A stretch of 64,000 nucleotides of DNA from Neoechinorhynchus agilis (lineage: Eukaryota; Acanthocephala): positions 1,922,001 to 1,986,000 of the forward strand of contig CM121343.1 in assembly GCA_051530055.1 (NCBI GenBank), read 5' to 3'. The position numbers were made by a program, and so were the translations under genes. Below the pieces are notes generated by a model. The model searched no databases. It saw only the letters and a list, made by a program, of their open reading frames with translations, and had not been told where the DNA came from. Shown here in pieces: positions 31,901 to 44,851 of this stretch (position 1 is its first letter; the number at the start of each line of letters is the position of its first letter).

Positions 31901-34900
31901 AAACGACTACATTAAATACTCGATAGAGTAAAGGACTCAAGCTTGCATCTTAAATCAATCGATTTGGTGCAGCCTATAACAATTTAACGATAGGAATTTC
32001 ACATCGTTATGCCTTTTTCGTGTATTTGAGTCACCATTACGATCCTCCCAAAATGGGATAAAAAGCGACAGTACGGAAAGATAGAAGATTTTAGAACTAA
32101 CGCGAATGCTTATATGTAAGCTTTATCAACAAACTAATTGATAATTTTCAGTTTTGTGTGTAAAGATCCTTTTTCGGATAAGGTGAAATGATTTTTTATC
32201 TGCTTGGTTCAGTCATCTCGTGGACTAATCAAAAACAACAACAGTAAATATACAAAATTAAGAATGTTCACCCTGAGAAACCACCAACGTCACTTACCGT
32301 AGGGCAAACCAATCGTAATTGCCTCCTGCGTACTTTTATATTCTCCGATTCCCTGAGCGTTAATAGCGGCGACTCTAAACTCATATGAATGCCCATTGTT
32401 AAGACCAGTAACAGTGCATTTGCATTCCTAAACGTAGCTTGTATTAACAAATCGAAAAGTCGTATTTGGGTGGACATCACCTTAGTACTGTTCGGTACGA
32501 GGGTCCAATCACTATCGGCCTCATTAATATCTCTTTTTTCGACTGCATAATTTGTTATCTTAGAACCGCCATTATCATTTGGCCGTTGCCATGTTATTGT
32601 GCACTCCGACTTGCCAATGTCCGTGACAGCTAGCGGTCCCTGAACCTTTCCTGGTACGTCATGTACATTTAGATTAAAGGGAGCATTCAAGTTGCCCGAA
32701 TCGCCAGCGATATTCAAAATATATGCTCCGGCATCAGCGCGACATGCATCGTCCATTGAAACAGTAACAGTTCCGTCGATTTCAATCACCTTGATCTCAT
32801 TTCCCAAGCGAACTGTTTCGCCATCTTTAGTTAGTTTAAACGTAAAAGGTCCTTCTCCACGCACTGGCAGCTTCATTCTAAAGGTTTCATGAGCACTCAC
32901 GGACTGGTCCTTTGTGTATTCATCGACTTTTAGGGGTTCTGCATTGCAATGCTTTTAATGGCAATTAACAGCATTTAATAGACTGACCTTTCAATCTAAC
33001 AAAGCATTCACTTCTCGCGTTACCAAATGGGTTCTTGAGCTCGCAACAAATGCTTGATCTGTCATCGCTTTCCCATACATCTGATATGCGTAGTGTTGAT
33101 GAGTTATCCCCTTTTTCTAGTGAATATCTCAATCCGGGCGTTATCATTATTCCGTTTTTGAACCTAAATCATGAGCGCTTCATCTGTCGTCAATACCAAA
33201 AAACCAACCATGTAACTTCAGGAGCAGGCAACGCTTCAAACTTGACCGAAAATACGCTAGGTTGATTAACTAATATTTCCTGATCTTTCAATGATTCAAT
33301 AAATTCAGGTTTGCAACCGTCTAAATGAGCGCACTTATTGTTGGAGGCGGCGTTGAAAATCACTCGTACTCGAAAATTGAGTTATTCGTATAGGTGCCGT
33401 CGATAAACTAGCTTCAGATTCCCCGGCATCATTAAGTGCCTTTAAGCGGAACTCTTGCAGCGAATATTCGGGAAGCCCACGGATAGAGACGACATCAGTT
33501 AGATCTTCGGCTCTTATTGTATCACCCGTTTTCCAATCTGCGTCCGTCGGACTCTTGTATTCAATTTTATAGCTTGTTACTGGATAACCAGGCGATTCAA
33601 TGGGTACGTCCCAGTTTAATGATACAAAATCCTTGCCTACATCCACTATATTTGGCTTGTTTGGTTTAAGCGGTTTCTCTAGTTTTAATGATTGAATCAC
33701 AAATGCAATTTTATTTAATGGTACATACTTATTGATTCCTTCGTCATGGCATCCCTGTCTAATTCAGTAGGCTCACTGAATCCCGCTTCATTTTTTGCTT
33801 TTATTCGGAATTCATAGATCACCCCTGGGACTAGGTTTTCAACTATACTGAGATTCTTTAAATTTACAAAAGTAAGACGTTTAAATACCTTTGACTTCGC
33901 TAACTCTCGGCTGAACATGTTGAATAGGCATCCAAACTTCCTCGCCCTTTTTTCTCATATCTATGACATATTCCGATATTTTTGAGCCTCCATCGCTTCT
34001 TGGTCGTGCCCAAGACAAATCGATCGATTGTAAATCGCTTGACGTAGCTTTAAAATCCAACGGTTTTTCAGGTGAGGCTAAAGAAGCAATTTAACCTCGA
34101 GTGTAGTTCAAACTACTCTTACAGAAAGGAAAACGCGCTACAATTGGATCGGACATTTGTAGTGGTTCTGATAGACCGCACAAGTTTTCTGCGAATACTC
34201 GGAATTTATACTGGTGTCCAGGTTCTAGATCCGAAACTTCGAACGATGTGCTTTTGCAAGTTTTAGAAATTGACTCCCAAAAGTCGGGATTATTCAGGTC
34301 AGTCATCTCAATAACATAATTGGTAATGCTTTCACCTCCGTCATGCTAGCACAGAAAATGTTACCACAAATTATTTCGGTTAAAATTACCTTCGGTGGTT
34401 CCCAAGAAATTCGACACCCGTCGGGTCGTAAGTTCGCAACCTGTATAGGGCCGTTTGGTTGGCTAGGAGTGTCTAGAACAACTAAGTTGACTACTCCAGT
34501 TTCCTTTCCATGTACATTTTCAAGCGAAAATGTATACGCTCCAGCCTGATTCAGTTCTGCTTTGTCAGATGATACCAGCACTTGTCCATCTTGAACCTGC
34601 AGTTTGAGATCGCTTGCTCCCATTGGCAAGACATCTCTTTTGCTAAGCTGTGCAACTGGCATGGGTGAAGCAACGAATGGGATCCGAAACATTATAGGCT
34701 GATTTCGTTTAACTTTTACGTCTTTTCTACCCACTTCAAACCCGTACAAAACAGGTCGGGCATCAGGAGCCCGAGGTTGTAAGGGTTCATCTGACGCACA
34801 CCAATCACCTTGACCAGCCTTGTTAACCGCTGATACTCGAACGTCGTACTGTTTTCCTTCTGTCAATCCAAAAATCGTTATTTCATTGTCCCGGACTGGT

Positions 34901-37900
34901 TGCTTATTAGCTGCGATCCACTTTTGACCCTCTGTGTCTTTGTACTCCACCATGTACCCACTTATCTCATTGCCTCCATCATCTAGCGGTTTTTCCCATT
35001 GAACTGCTACACTGGAGTAATTATACTGTTTATAACTTATTTCTGAAGGTTGACCAGGTACATTGAACGGATATTTGATATTTACTGGCGAGGAAGTTAT
35101 TAAGGGTTCACTTTTGCCAATATCATTTTGGGCAAAAATCCTGAATTCGTATTTTTTTCCGGTGGAAAGTTCATTCATATTGCACTCGGTAGACCGAAAA
35201 TTTCCTGCTACTGTTTCCCAATCTTTATTCGTATCGGCTAGCCTCCTTTCAACAATGTACTTTCCAAGCGGTAATCCACCATCGTCGGCCGGAGGAGACC
35301 AATTTAACACGCAACTGCTGTCTTCTATCTTTGAGATTTCCAAAGGGCCAGAGGGAGGACTAGGCACGTCTTGAACCGTAACGTTGATCGGTAGTCGCAC
35401 ACTTCCCAACCGATTAATAAGCTCTATCTCATATAGTCCAGAATCGCTTCGTGTTGCATCATTCTTATCTACAGTAATATAGTCCTGTAATACGCTTACA
35501 TTGAAATCTTTGCCGTCGTCCTCCAGCTCAAATCCATTCTTATATAACTTATAAGACGTATTGGAACCTGATAAATGCCCGAATTTCATTTTTAGCGGGT
35601 CGTGAGCTTTTACTGTGATATGCTGAGGTCCGTAAATGCCAACAAATTCTGGTTTCTTCGTATCATCAATATATGCGGATACAGTTGCATCACTAGGCCT
35701 GCTCAATCCAGCATCATTTCGTGCTTGTATTCTGAAGCACGCCTTCGATACGTCGCCCAAATCGGAAATAGTAAACTTCTTGTCTTCATAAGGAGCTGTG
35801 CCTGCATGCCTCCACGTAAGCCCATTATCCTCACTGATTTCGATTATTACCTCGGAAGGATAAGACTCATCATTCACATCTACGTCCTTTTTCCAAGTTA
35901 AGGTGCAAGATTCGTTTGTTACATTTTCGACGTTTGGCAAGCTAGGAACACCGGGTATAGTGATCTTTTTCCTTGTTTCTTGATCTTCTGATGGTAAGCT
36001 TGCCTTGCCCTCGCCAGCTTCATTCAACGCTTTAACCCGAAATCGATATGTTTGGTTTTCGACTAGATCTGTAGCTTCGAATGTATTGAGTGTAGTGGGG
36101 CGCCTCGAAACGGGTTTCCATTTGTCAGCGTCTGCTGTTTTCATTTCAACCATATATCCTGTAATCGGGTTGCCGCCGTCTTTTTCGGGTCTTGTCCACT
36201 GTACTTTTATGCACGATGGACTGTAATCGATAATTTGTGGCTGCCCAGGCTGCGATGGCGGATCAAACGGTGGCTTGATCGTGACATATGATTCCGCATC
36301 CAATGGCTCACTGCACCCGAATTTGTTTTCTGCTCGAACCCTAAATTTGTACTTGGCATTCTGTTTTAAATTTTGTACAGTGTATTTGCAGGTAGTTGCG
36401 GCATCAGAGCATAATATCCATTCATCACTTCCTTCTTGTTGTTTCTCCACTCTGTAATCTAAAAACAGTGCTCATTTCCACTATTCAATTAAGCTTATCA
36501 TGATCATACTCAAAATGGCTGAATTTCCATCATTCGCTGGCTGAGTCCAATTGAGAGTAATCCGATCAGTGCTGGGATTTGAAAATTCAATAGGACCAAC
36601 GGGCATGGCCGGAACGTCTTATTGACAGAATTACTTGAGAGTTAACGAAGTTTCATGATATACCTAGAACTGTAAGGTTAACTTTCACCTCTGATTTTCC
36701 CATTTCGTTTTCGGCCTCAAGAAGATATATGCCGTTGTCCTCAAAATTCACTTTTGCCTTAGAAATTTTGACACCCTCGGTGTTATTCGTTTCGATTTCA
36801 AAGCTATTGCAAAATTCAGAGTTATTTTCATCGATAAAAGATCACAATCCTACCCAGTAGATCTATCTGGTGCTTGTTCCGATTTCCACGTCAATTGTGG
36901 ATGTGGCGATCCGGTTAATAAAAAGCTGAAGTCGAATGCTTCTCCCGCTTTGACTTTTAAATTATAGCTCCCATTTATGGGAGAAATGGACGTTGTTATT
37001 TTCGGCTCCTCTGAACATGCAGTTTACATAATTTCCGATATTTTTACTCAAATCATACCTTTTTCAGGTTTTGCCACGATTGTATCCGACTCATCGCTAT
37101 TTTCGCTTTGTCCAGCAATATTGCATGCATAAACACGATACCGGTACTCATTATCAGAGCGTACTTTATTATCCTCATACTCGAGTTCCTAGAAAAGTAT
37201 CTAGAAGTTTAACCATAGTCATCCACAAACTCACAGTTGCAGATAATTTATCGAGGCGGCGCCATTTATTTGTTAAATTATCGAACCTTTCGATTATGTA
37301 GCATTGAACGGTAGCGCCTCCATCTGATGGGGGTTCGCTCCATCTAATTTTGATAGCACTTCTGTCTCTTGACACAACAAGTGGCTTGCCAGGAGCATCC
37401 GGTTTATCATAAGGATCCTTCACCAGTGTCATGCATTCTGTTGTTAATGCTTCACTGACACCTTCAAAATTTTCAGCTTTTACTCTAAATTCGTATTCCC
37501 TTCCTTCCTTTAAATTAGCTACTTTACAGGATGGTTCTGTTAATAAGTCGTTCACTTTAGTCCATTCGCCTCCCTTTTCCCGTTTTTCAACGATATAATT
37601 TAATAAAGGCCTGCCGCCCATATGCAGGGGAACCATCCATTCTAGATTTACCGAGCTCTTCGTGACATTTGACACTTGCAATGGTCCAACAGGTGGACTG
37701 GGTTTGTCTGGATAAAAATTAACCGAAGATTACCCAAACATATTCGACCTACCTAAAACGAGTATCTCGATTTCAGCACTGTCAGATCCCACTTCATTTG
37801 CCAGTTGAAGTGTGTATGTCCCCGAGTTGTTCCGATCGGGACTATTTATCATCAGGCAAGTATTATTCTCCTCAGTCAAGAAATTGGCATCATTTTTGTT

Positions 37901-40900
37901 TAATTCCTAAATTTCTGCACTTAATCTATTATAACATTTATTTCACATACTTTTCCGTTAAAAAGCCAAGTCACCTTTGGCTGAGGTTCTGCTGTAAATG
38001 GAACTTTAATTGCTAACTGTTGAGATGATTTGATTTGCAGTGGTTTTAGTGCAGTTTTCTCAATACGTGGAGCTACTGCAGGTGGAATCTCTCAGTAACA
38101 TTACACGGCAACAACTTTGTTAACTCACGTTTGTTCTTTAGCGTATGAATGACAGTGGAATTCTCACTAGCCTTCCCTTTTCCTGCCACATTGACTGCAG
38201 TTACGCGGAACTCATAATCCGTATTATCTTTTAGATCATCGATTAATACCTCGTTAAGATTACCGTTCGTTTCTGCAACCTATAATTACAGTAAGCGATG
38301 AAACCTTCCTTTAGGATACTTATGATTCTCACATTTGACCAATGCCCAGACTTGCTCCTCATTTCAATCAAATACTTTTCGACCCTGGCGTTTTCGGCAC
38401 TTTGTGCGGCTACCCATTTAAGTCGAATACTATTGTTGGTGACTTCACATGCCACCGGAGTTCCGGGTGCAGATGGTGGATCTTTTAAATTAACACAATA
38501 GGTATTTTATGCATTCTTAGGTACTTATTGGTACACCTACCGAATTCCGGTTTTGCCAATATGGATTTTTCAGTTTCTAAATACTCATTGCCCTGTCCGG
38601 CCTGGGATATTGCTTTCACACGGAATTTGTATCGTTTTCCTTCATCTAGTTCTGGAACGGTATATCGCCCTTCAGCACACTGTCCGACTGCTATCCATTC
38701 TCCAAGAGACTCATCTAACTTCTCAACGATGTAGCCTGTAATTGGCCTGCCACCATCATCTATAGGAGGTTGCCATGTAATGGAACACGAGTTATTTGTG
38801 ACCCGGGTAATTTTTATAGGACCTGTAGGTGCTTTCGGCGGCTCTATATGAAGTTCCTGTAAAATTAAAATACAAGAAGGCTAACTTGTGTACCCGTCAC
38901 ATGAATTTTTACATCAAGTTGTGATGTGCCAATATTATTACTAGCAATTATTGAATACGTTCCTGTGTCTCCTCGTGCAGCTTTCGTCACGATCAGTACT
39001 AATCCGTCCGGAGTTTCCTCTTTCTTGATGTTACTATTCTTGACACTTTTCCCATTCACAAGAATCTTATAGCTGGGTTTCGGTTTTCCTTTCAAATTTT
39101 TTATATTGCCGTAAATAATGCGTCAATTAATTATCATAGCATACCAATAGCTTTTACGGGGATCCGGATCTCCTCTCCAACTGTGGCCCATACGCTACCT
39201 ATTTCATTTTCGAACTTAGGCTTGTAATCGGCTATTTAAATAAAAATTATTGTCTGAATACTTTAAGCAATTTTTACCTTCTTCAATCTCTACACTGCAT
39301 TTAGATTCAATGTCGTCAACTATAATTGAATACTGGCCAGCACTTGCAACGGAAGGGTTGCTTATCTTTAATTGATAATTTCCTTCTGAATCGCTTGTAA
39401 TTTTACAACTGTGATCGAAATAAAAACAAACATTTGGTCACAAATTCTTAATTCTATGCTCAACTCACCTGTCGCTCGGCATCACTCGGTGACCGTCTTT
39501 AAACCAAGAGATTAATTTGTCATTCATATTCAATTGCAGCTTCAATACTAGGTCATCTCCTTCTTTTATTTGTACATTAGAAAGTCCTTGTTTTATTTTA
39601 AGTGCCGCTAAATTAAAAAATTTATTATATTTTAAGGTAATTTTGAATCTCGAATTGATGATTAAAAGGAGTTAAAAATTTACAAAACTATTTGATGAAA
39701 ATTCAAAAATCCGTTTGTCAGCGTTATTAACATACATGAAAATCTTTACGATTCCTAACATTTGACATTTAGCAGCAGTAATTTACGAAATCGTAGTCAT
39801 AGGAAGCATTTAAGTTACGATCTTTTTCCTTACAACCAACACGTTAAACATCAATTCACGGAAATCATTGGACAGATGGAAATAATTTCTCCACGCTATT
39901 AAAATCAAAACTTTGTTCCTAATTATTATTATCGATTTTTCTAATTTGTTAACTTACGTTTAACTTGGGTGTTAGTAAACGTTGACATGACTCCAGTTCT
40001 GCATTCGTATTTTCCGCTGTGGAGACTGGGATCAGAGTTATGTATAATCATTTTACGAATGTGTCCATCGGATATAAACGTATATTTATCGGTCATAATG
40101 TCCTGGTTTATAACCTAACGGAAAAGCACTCAATGTATTATCTACATATTTCGCCAATAACGAACTTCACCCTGATAGAACCATTCACATTCTGCTTCTG
40201 GGTCTTCAACTTCGACTTCCAAGACAAGATCATCGTGCTCATTCACAACGATCGAATCGGGTAGCTTGCGGCGAAATCTCCATTGTGGCTCCGTGACATA
40301 CAAATAGCATGTAGTTTTAGATTGACGCTCATCATCTATCATACAAGTAAAAACTCCTTCGTCTTCTTTTTGCGTTCGCTGGATCCGGAGTACGCAGCGG
40401 ACTCCATCGATATACATTTTGAAATGCTCATTGTCCGGCTGATAGACAGATTTTTAAGATACAGTAAAATCTATGCGATCTTACTTTTATCTGCTCTTTT
40501 CCCTTAAACCACTTAATCGGACAATCCTGATTATTAACGTGACACTCCAAAATTGTTGGCTTTGTACGAAAAACTTCCATTTTAGTCGCAAGCAACTTAT
40601 AAAACTCATAGACAACTTTTCCAGCCGCCACTTCAAGCCATGCTTTTGTTTCGATTCCATTCACGGAAACCATGTATCGACCAGAATCATCGGGATGGAG
40701 CTTTCGAATTATAAGCTTATGCACGGCACCATGCGACACAAAGTTATATTTAAGGCCATGAAATATCTCAACTCTGTTTTTATACCTTTAATTTAAATAT
40801 TTAGAGGTAAATAAATTTTTTTAAAACATTTATACCATCGCAACGTGCCGCCATTTTTACAGAAAGTTGCTTGTAGCGTTGCTGTTAAATCCATTTCATT

Positions 40901-43900
40901 CACCTGGAGATCGCTGAGCCCTTTTAACCAACGGTCAGGGTCCTATTTCTTTTGTAAATGCTATCTACTTGGATATTTAGGGTACCTTTTTCTTAACGGC
41001 TGTCTTTTTTAATGAAGGCCATTGAATTGTGTCAGTTCCAGAGGGGCGGCGATCACCGTCACCCTGTAGCCTTTTTATGCTTTTCTCATCACCTGATTCC
41101 TAATGGATTCCAGAACATTAGATCGAATTAATCGTATTAACTGGACTCACCTGGTCACTAACTATGGAACTGCTACTGGTACCTACGAAAATTAGTGTCA
41201 GACAATACTTAAATACGATTCGCACTTCTACATACTCCTTAAACGTTCACCAGGTAGTTGCTGCGAGGAACGCTTCTTCAGTTGCGATCTTAAATCCATG
41301 TCTTGACCTTTTTCTGAAGTGATGATTAATGTGACATTGGAACCAAAATGATAAAGATCAACCTTCTACATAAACCCAGAATTCGGCTACTGCATCACCG
41401 TCCAAATTTCGAGCTTTCAGCGAATACATTCCTTCGTCAGTCAATTTGGATCTTATGATTTCGAGGCTAATGCTTCCAGTGTTCGGATTTTGCTGAATTT
41501 TATATTTGGGCCCGTTATTTAGAACCTTGTTCCCTTTCATCCACTCTACTTTTGGAAACGGACTAGCTTCTACTTTAGCATCGACAATCAGATTTTTATC
41601 TGTACAGGAAGCGCTTTGAATGAAGAATAAAAATGTGAAAATTACAACCTTTTTGAACTTTAACATTTTGAGGAGGAATTAAGAAAACTGGAGCTTTTGA
41701 GATCGACCGGGTTGCTAAACATGGATTATACATCGAGTGTGGCTCTAATAGTTCACAACCTTTATGCAAATTCGTTTCGCCGTTGTTGTCTTCTATTTTT
41801 AATTTTATTAATGTATTGTAAACAGTTTCATACCTTCAGCCGTAATCTTGATCTGAAAGGAATCCAGGCCGAACTCATTTTGCAGGATGCACTTGTATAG
41901 ACCGGATTGTATCTTGTTGAATGAAGAAAACGACAATCTAGTTGTATTTTCTTTGGTTACAATTTTTACGTTCTGTATCAATTATGATTGTTACATGAAT
42001 AATCGAAATATTCGGTAACCTTTTGTGAATCAATCGCTTTTCCGTTCTTTGTCCATTCAACGATAATAGGTTGATCACCCAAAAACGTTCCTTCAATCTC
42101 ACATGACGCTCCGGTTTGAACAACCTAGGAATTATTTTGCTTTAAAGGTCAAACATTCGAAGTCAACACGAACTTTATCCTTTGGCTTGTTAACAAATTT
42201 TGGTGGTGTCCCAATAGACTTTATCTTAACATGCTCTAAAAATATAATAGGTAAATTAATTTATAAATTTGTTCAAATGGTTTTAAACCTTCTGTTATTC
42301 GGAATCGAATTTTAGCCGAGTTACTGTTTGCACTTTGTGCGATCATCTCGTAATCGCCAACGTCCGCAAGATTTGGATTTAATAAGTTCATATAAAAGCA
42401 TGTAATTCCATCCTTAATGATTTTTTGATCCAGATCTACTTTATTAGTGACCTTATAATTGATAACAATACCTAATGGTGTGTTTATTTCCATGTCAAAT
42501 TTACCTTTTTTAACTGTACGCCCTCTTTGTACCATGAAGAGGAGGGTGCCTTACCAGAAGAAAATTTACATTCGATCTCCACACGAAGGGTCCCATCTGA
42601 ATTCAAAACTTCAGCATTTTGAAGCTCAAGCATTTCTGATTCCTTTATCCTAAAATGAAATACGTTGTAGTTCAAGAAAGCATCAGAACATCGTTTGAAC
42701 GTATACAGAAACTCAATGAAAATAATATGACAATAAAGCACTTTCATTGCGCCGATAAAGGAAAGGTAATAGGAGAACTCGTGGTCTTTTTTTTGGAACG
42801 ACCAAAAATGTCATTTAAAACGACTTCTAGCCTTTCTCTTATAAAGTTCCAATATTGGTTGTTTTCTGGCGGAAAAATTGAAATGATTTTATTTCAAAAT
42901 CCGATATTTCGGCACAATCTTGTGCTTGTGTCACATATTTAAAAACTTACAAGCAACCTCGATAAAGGCAGAAGATTTATCCGAAATATCGGATTTTAAA
43001 ATAATTTCTCCTCCAGAAAACAACCAATATGAACAATTCAATCTTCAAACAGTTCCAATATCTGTGGGAATTTTGTTTAACGATAAGATTGCACGATACA
43101 TAATAATGAGATTGCAGCGAGCATGGTTTTCATGCTCTAAAGCTATAGCAGTTATCGTTTCATAAGATAGTAAATGAACAAACGAGTATTTAATGAAAAA
43201 CATTTCGCCACCATATTGTATAAAAAATGCTTTAAAGGTTTAAGCTTGGTCGCATACCTATTTTTCGCTATAATCGTATAAGCAAAGGATTCTCCGGACT
43301 GATTTGCTGCCGACAACTTATAGCAGCCTGCAACCTTAGGTGTCTATAAATTATCATATAGATCAGAGGTTCACTCATGCGTTGTTTTACCTTGAACCGT
43401 AATTTAGCAATATGTTGCGCTCCTTCTGACTGCGAAGTGATCAAAATTTCTCTTCCATCTTCAATTTTTTCATCGTTTGAATTATACCAAATGAGTGTTG
43501 GGACTTCTTGACTGTACACCTGCGCTTCAATTACAGTATCACCCATCTTCAGATTTTTTATTCTCGCTTCATTCTGACTTGGTATATCGCCTCGAATAGG
43601 TACAATTCCTTTCGCTGCGTGCAAAAATGGTGTTTGACGGAATAAGGAATCGCTATTCAAACCATCGCGTTTCATATTAATTTTAAGTCCGCCGAATTGA
43701 TTGATTACAAACAATGTATATTTGGATCCAGAATCACCAAGCGCTGGGGCCGGTAACTCAATTTGAACACCGTAAGTGTTTTCATCCGTTTGTGCTTTCG
43801 AAGCAAAAATTGAAGCTTTAGTAACCCGCTTTCCATTTTTTTGAAAATCAACGATAAAATCTAGAATGCATTTGACTACTAAATCCAGCTTGATGATGTT

Positions 43901-44851
43901 GTCATTGTTAGATTTTGTGGATATCGGCCTCGATGTTAAAATGGGCAATGGACCACTAGATGGCCTCCTGTTTAGTTTCATACGCAATATGATTTCCCAA
44001 TTAAATTCTCATGTGTACTAACCCGCTCACATCTATCGTTTGGAGGTCACAAGAGTACGATTTTTCAAAACTGGTCCCTGTAATGGTTGCATTGTATTGA
44101 CCAATATCATTATCCTCTACATCATATATCGCCAATATACTTGAGTAGGATGATTTGCCTTGAATGAGTCTAAATATCAAATCTTAGAACAAAACAGTGA
44201 GATTTAATCGATCTTACAAAGTCCTATATCTATCCGTTTTGCTTAAATCAGCAGTTCCTTTGTTCAGCGTCCATTTACATTTGGGTTCGAAATTCGATGA
44301 AAACGTAAAATTTATGACTGCAATGTTTTTGAAAAAAACTTGAAAAGTTTTACTGATAACTTCAACGCCTTCGTTTGTCCCGCGTTGGCTCGTTGACCTA
44401 CATATCAACTTGCTTTGCTGAGATTAATTTACGCGTGAACATACCTCTTTAGCTTAGAAATTTTCTGATCTGCGACCTTAGTTTTCTCAACTGGTGTTTC
44501 CTCTGGATCGCGCTGTTCCAATACATTTTCTTGTATGTTTTCAAGTTTTGGTATACTGGTAACAGGTAATTCAACATTCAATTGGCCTTTGAAGTTTCTA
44601 ACTTCGCACTTGTATACACCGCAGTCATCCTTGTTAAACTTTTTGATCGATAGTGATGCAATATAGCATTCAGCATTTCCCTTAACGTCTGTTTTATGGC
44701 GAAATCCTTCTCGGATGGGATTTCCATTGAGAGTCCATCCATAGGTTGGTTTCGGAGCAGCTTTGACTTCGAACGATATGCACACGGTCCCATTTGAATC
44801 TATTCCTGATACACTTGCAGGTTTTACAAGGTGCGGTGGTGACCTCGACAT
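25934..44851 (-). CDS. unc-22: twitchin (giant titin-like muscle protein)
   Basis: A sarcomeric Ig/FN3/kinase protein of the thick-filament A-band, about 40-50 exons and by my estimate 4,500-5,000 residues. The start MSRSPPHLVKPASVSG (44851) opens an Ig domain resembling the twitchin N-terminus. Order: about 12 Ig domains (44.85-38.9 kb); 15 FN3 interspersed with 8 Ig (38.85-30.45 kb) in Fn-Fn-Ig and Fn-Fn-Fn-Ig blocks, ending Fn-Fn-Ig-Ig-Fn; a linker; the kinase (30.25-28.9 kb); and 5 Ig domains to the stop at 25934 (SMKQRDL). A single exon at 34.3-36.45 kb codes 6 FN3 and 2 Ig. The last exons are 27034-27132, 26358-26552, about 26182-26305 and 25934-26132. Most introns are 42-57 nt; five are long (42650-43257, 39608-39957, 31737-32297, 29142-29466, 26553-27033). 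The pre-kinase pattern and the five C-terminal Ig domains match twitchin rather than UNC-89 or titin. FN3 number is about half that of C. elegans UNC-22. Confidence 0.93.
26863..27024 (+). other. 53-codon open frame inside a long twitchin intron (opposite strand)
   Basis: ATG at 26863 to TAG at 27024. It reads MGYFYDRLIKNYVELKYEV... and ends KKLNMKII, charged and helical. It lies in the 481-nt intron 26553-27033 of twitchin. Its length is near chance for AT-rich DNA, and there is no poly(A) signal or homologue that I know, so this is only a candidate. Confidence 0.15.
28880..30251 (-). other. unc-22: twitchin kinase domain, predicted catalytically inactive
   Basis: Exons 30158-30251, 29896-30114, 29715-29847, 29467-29669, 28998-29141 and from 28955 down. 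The domain starts YDYYDVFEEIS. In place of the Gly-rich loop it reads RTAECSIHRAVERNTG. The ATP lysine is kept (SYIVKF), as is the helix-C glutamate (DREISIG). The catalytic loop reads IVNLNIK instead of HLDLKPEN, so the HRD-type Asp is Asn. The metal-binding DFG is ADM (YLKIADMRSARKF). APE is kept (EFAAPEVLEEKPVG). The C-lobe continues TDMWAVGTLTHFLLTGDSPFP and ends SRMTASEALNHQWL. All splice joins are in frame, so this is not pseudogene decay. Loss of both Asp residues and of the glycine loop predicts a pseudokinase serving as a mechanical or scaffold element. Confidence 0.85.
42852..43030. repeat. foldback element in twitchin intron
   Basis: Arms at about 42852-42912 and 42981-43030 share ATATTGGTTGTTTTCTGG and CCGATATTTCGG as imperfect reverse complements. 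The loop contains CAATCTTGTGC and CCTCGATAAAGGCA, also found at about 54340-54420 and 59085-59130. This MITE-like insertion explains the 608-nt intron 42650-43257. Confidence 0.75.
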
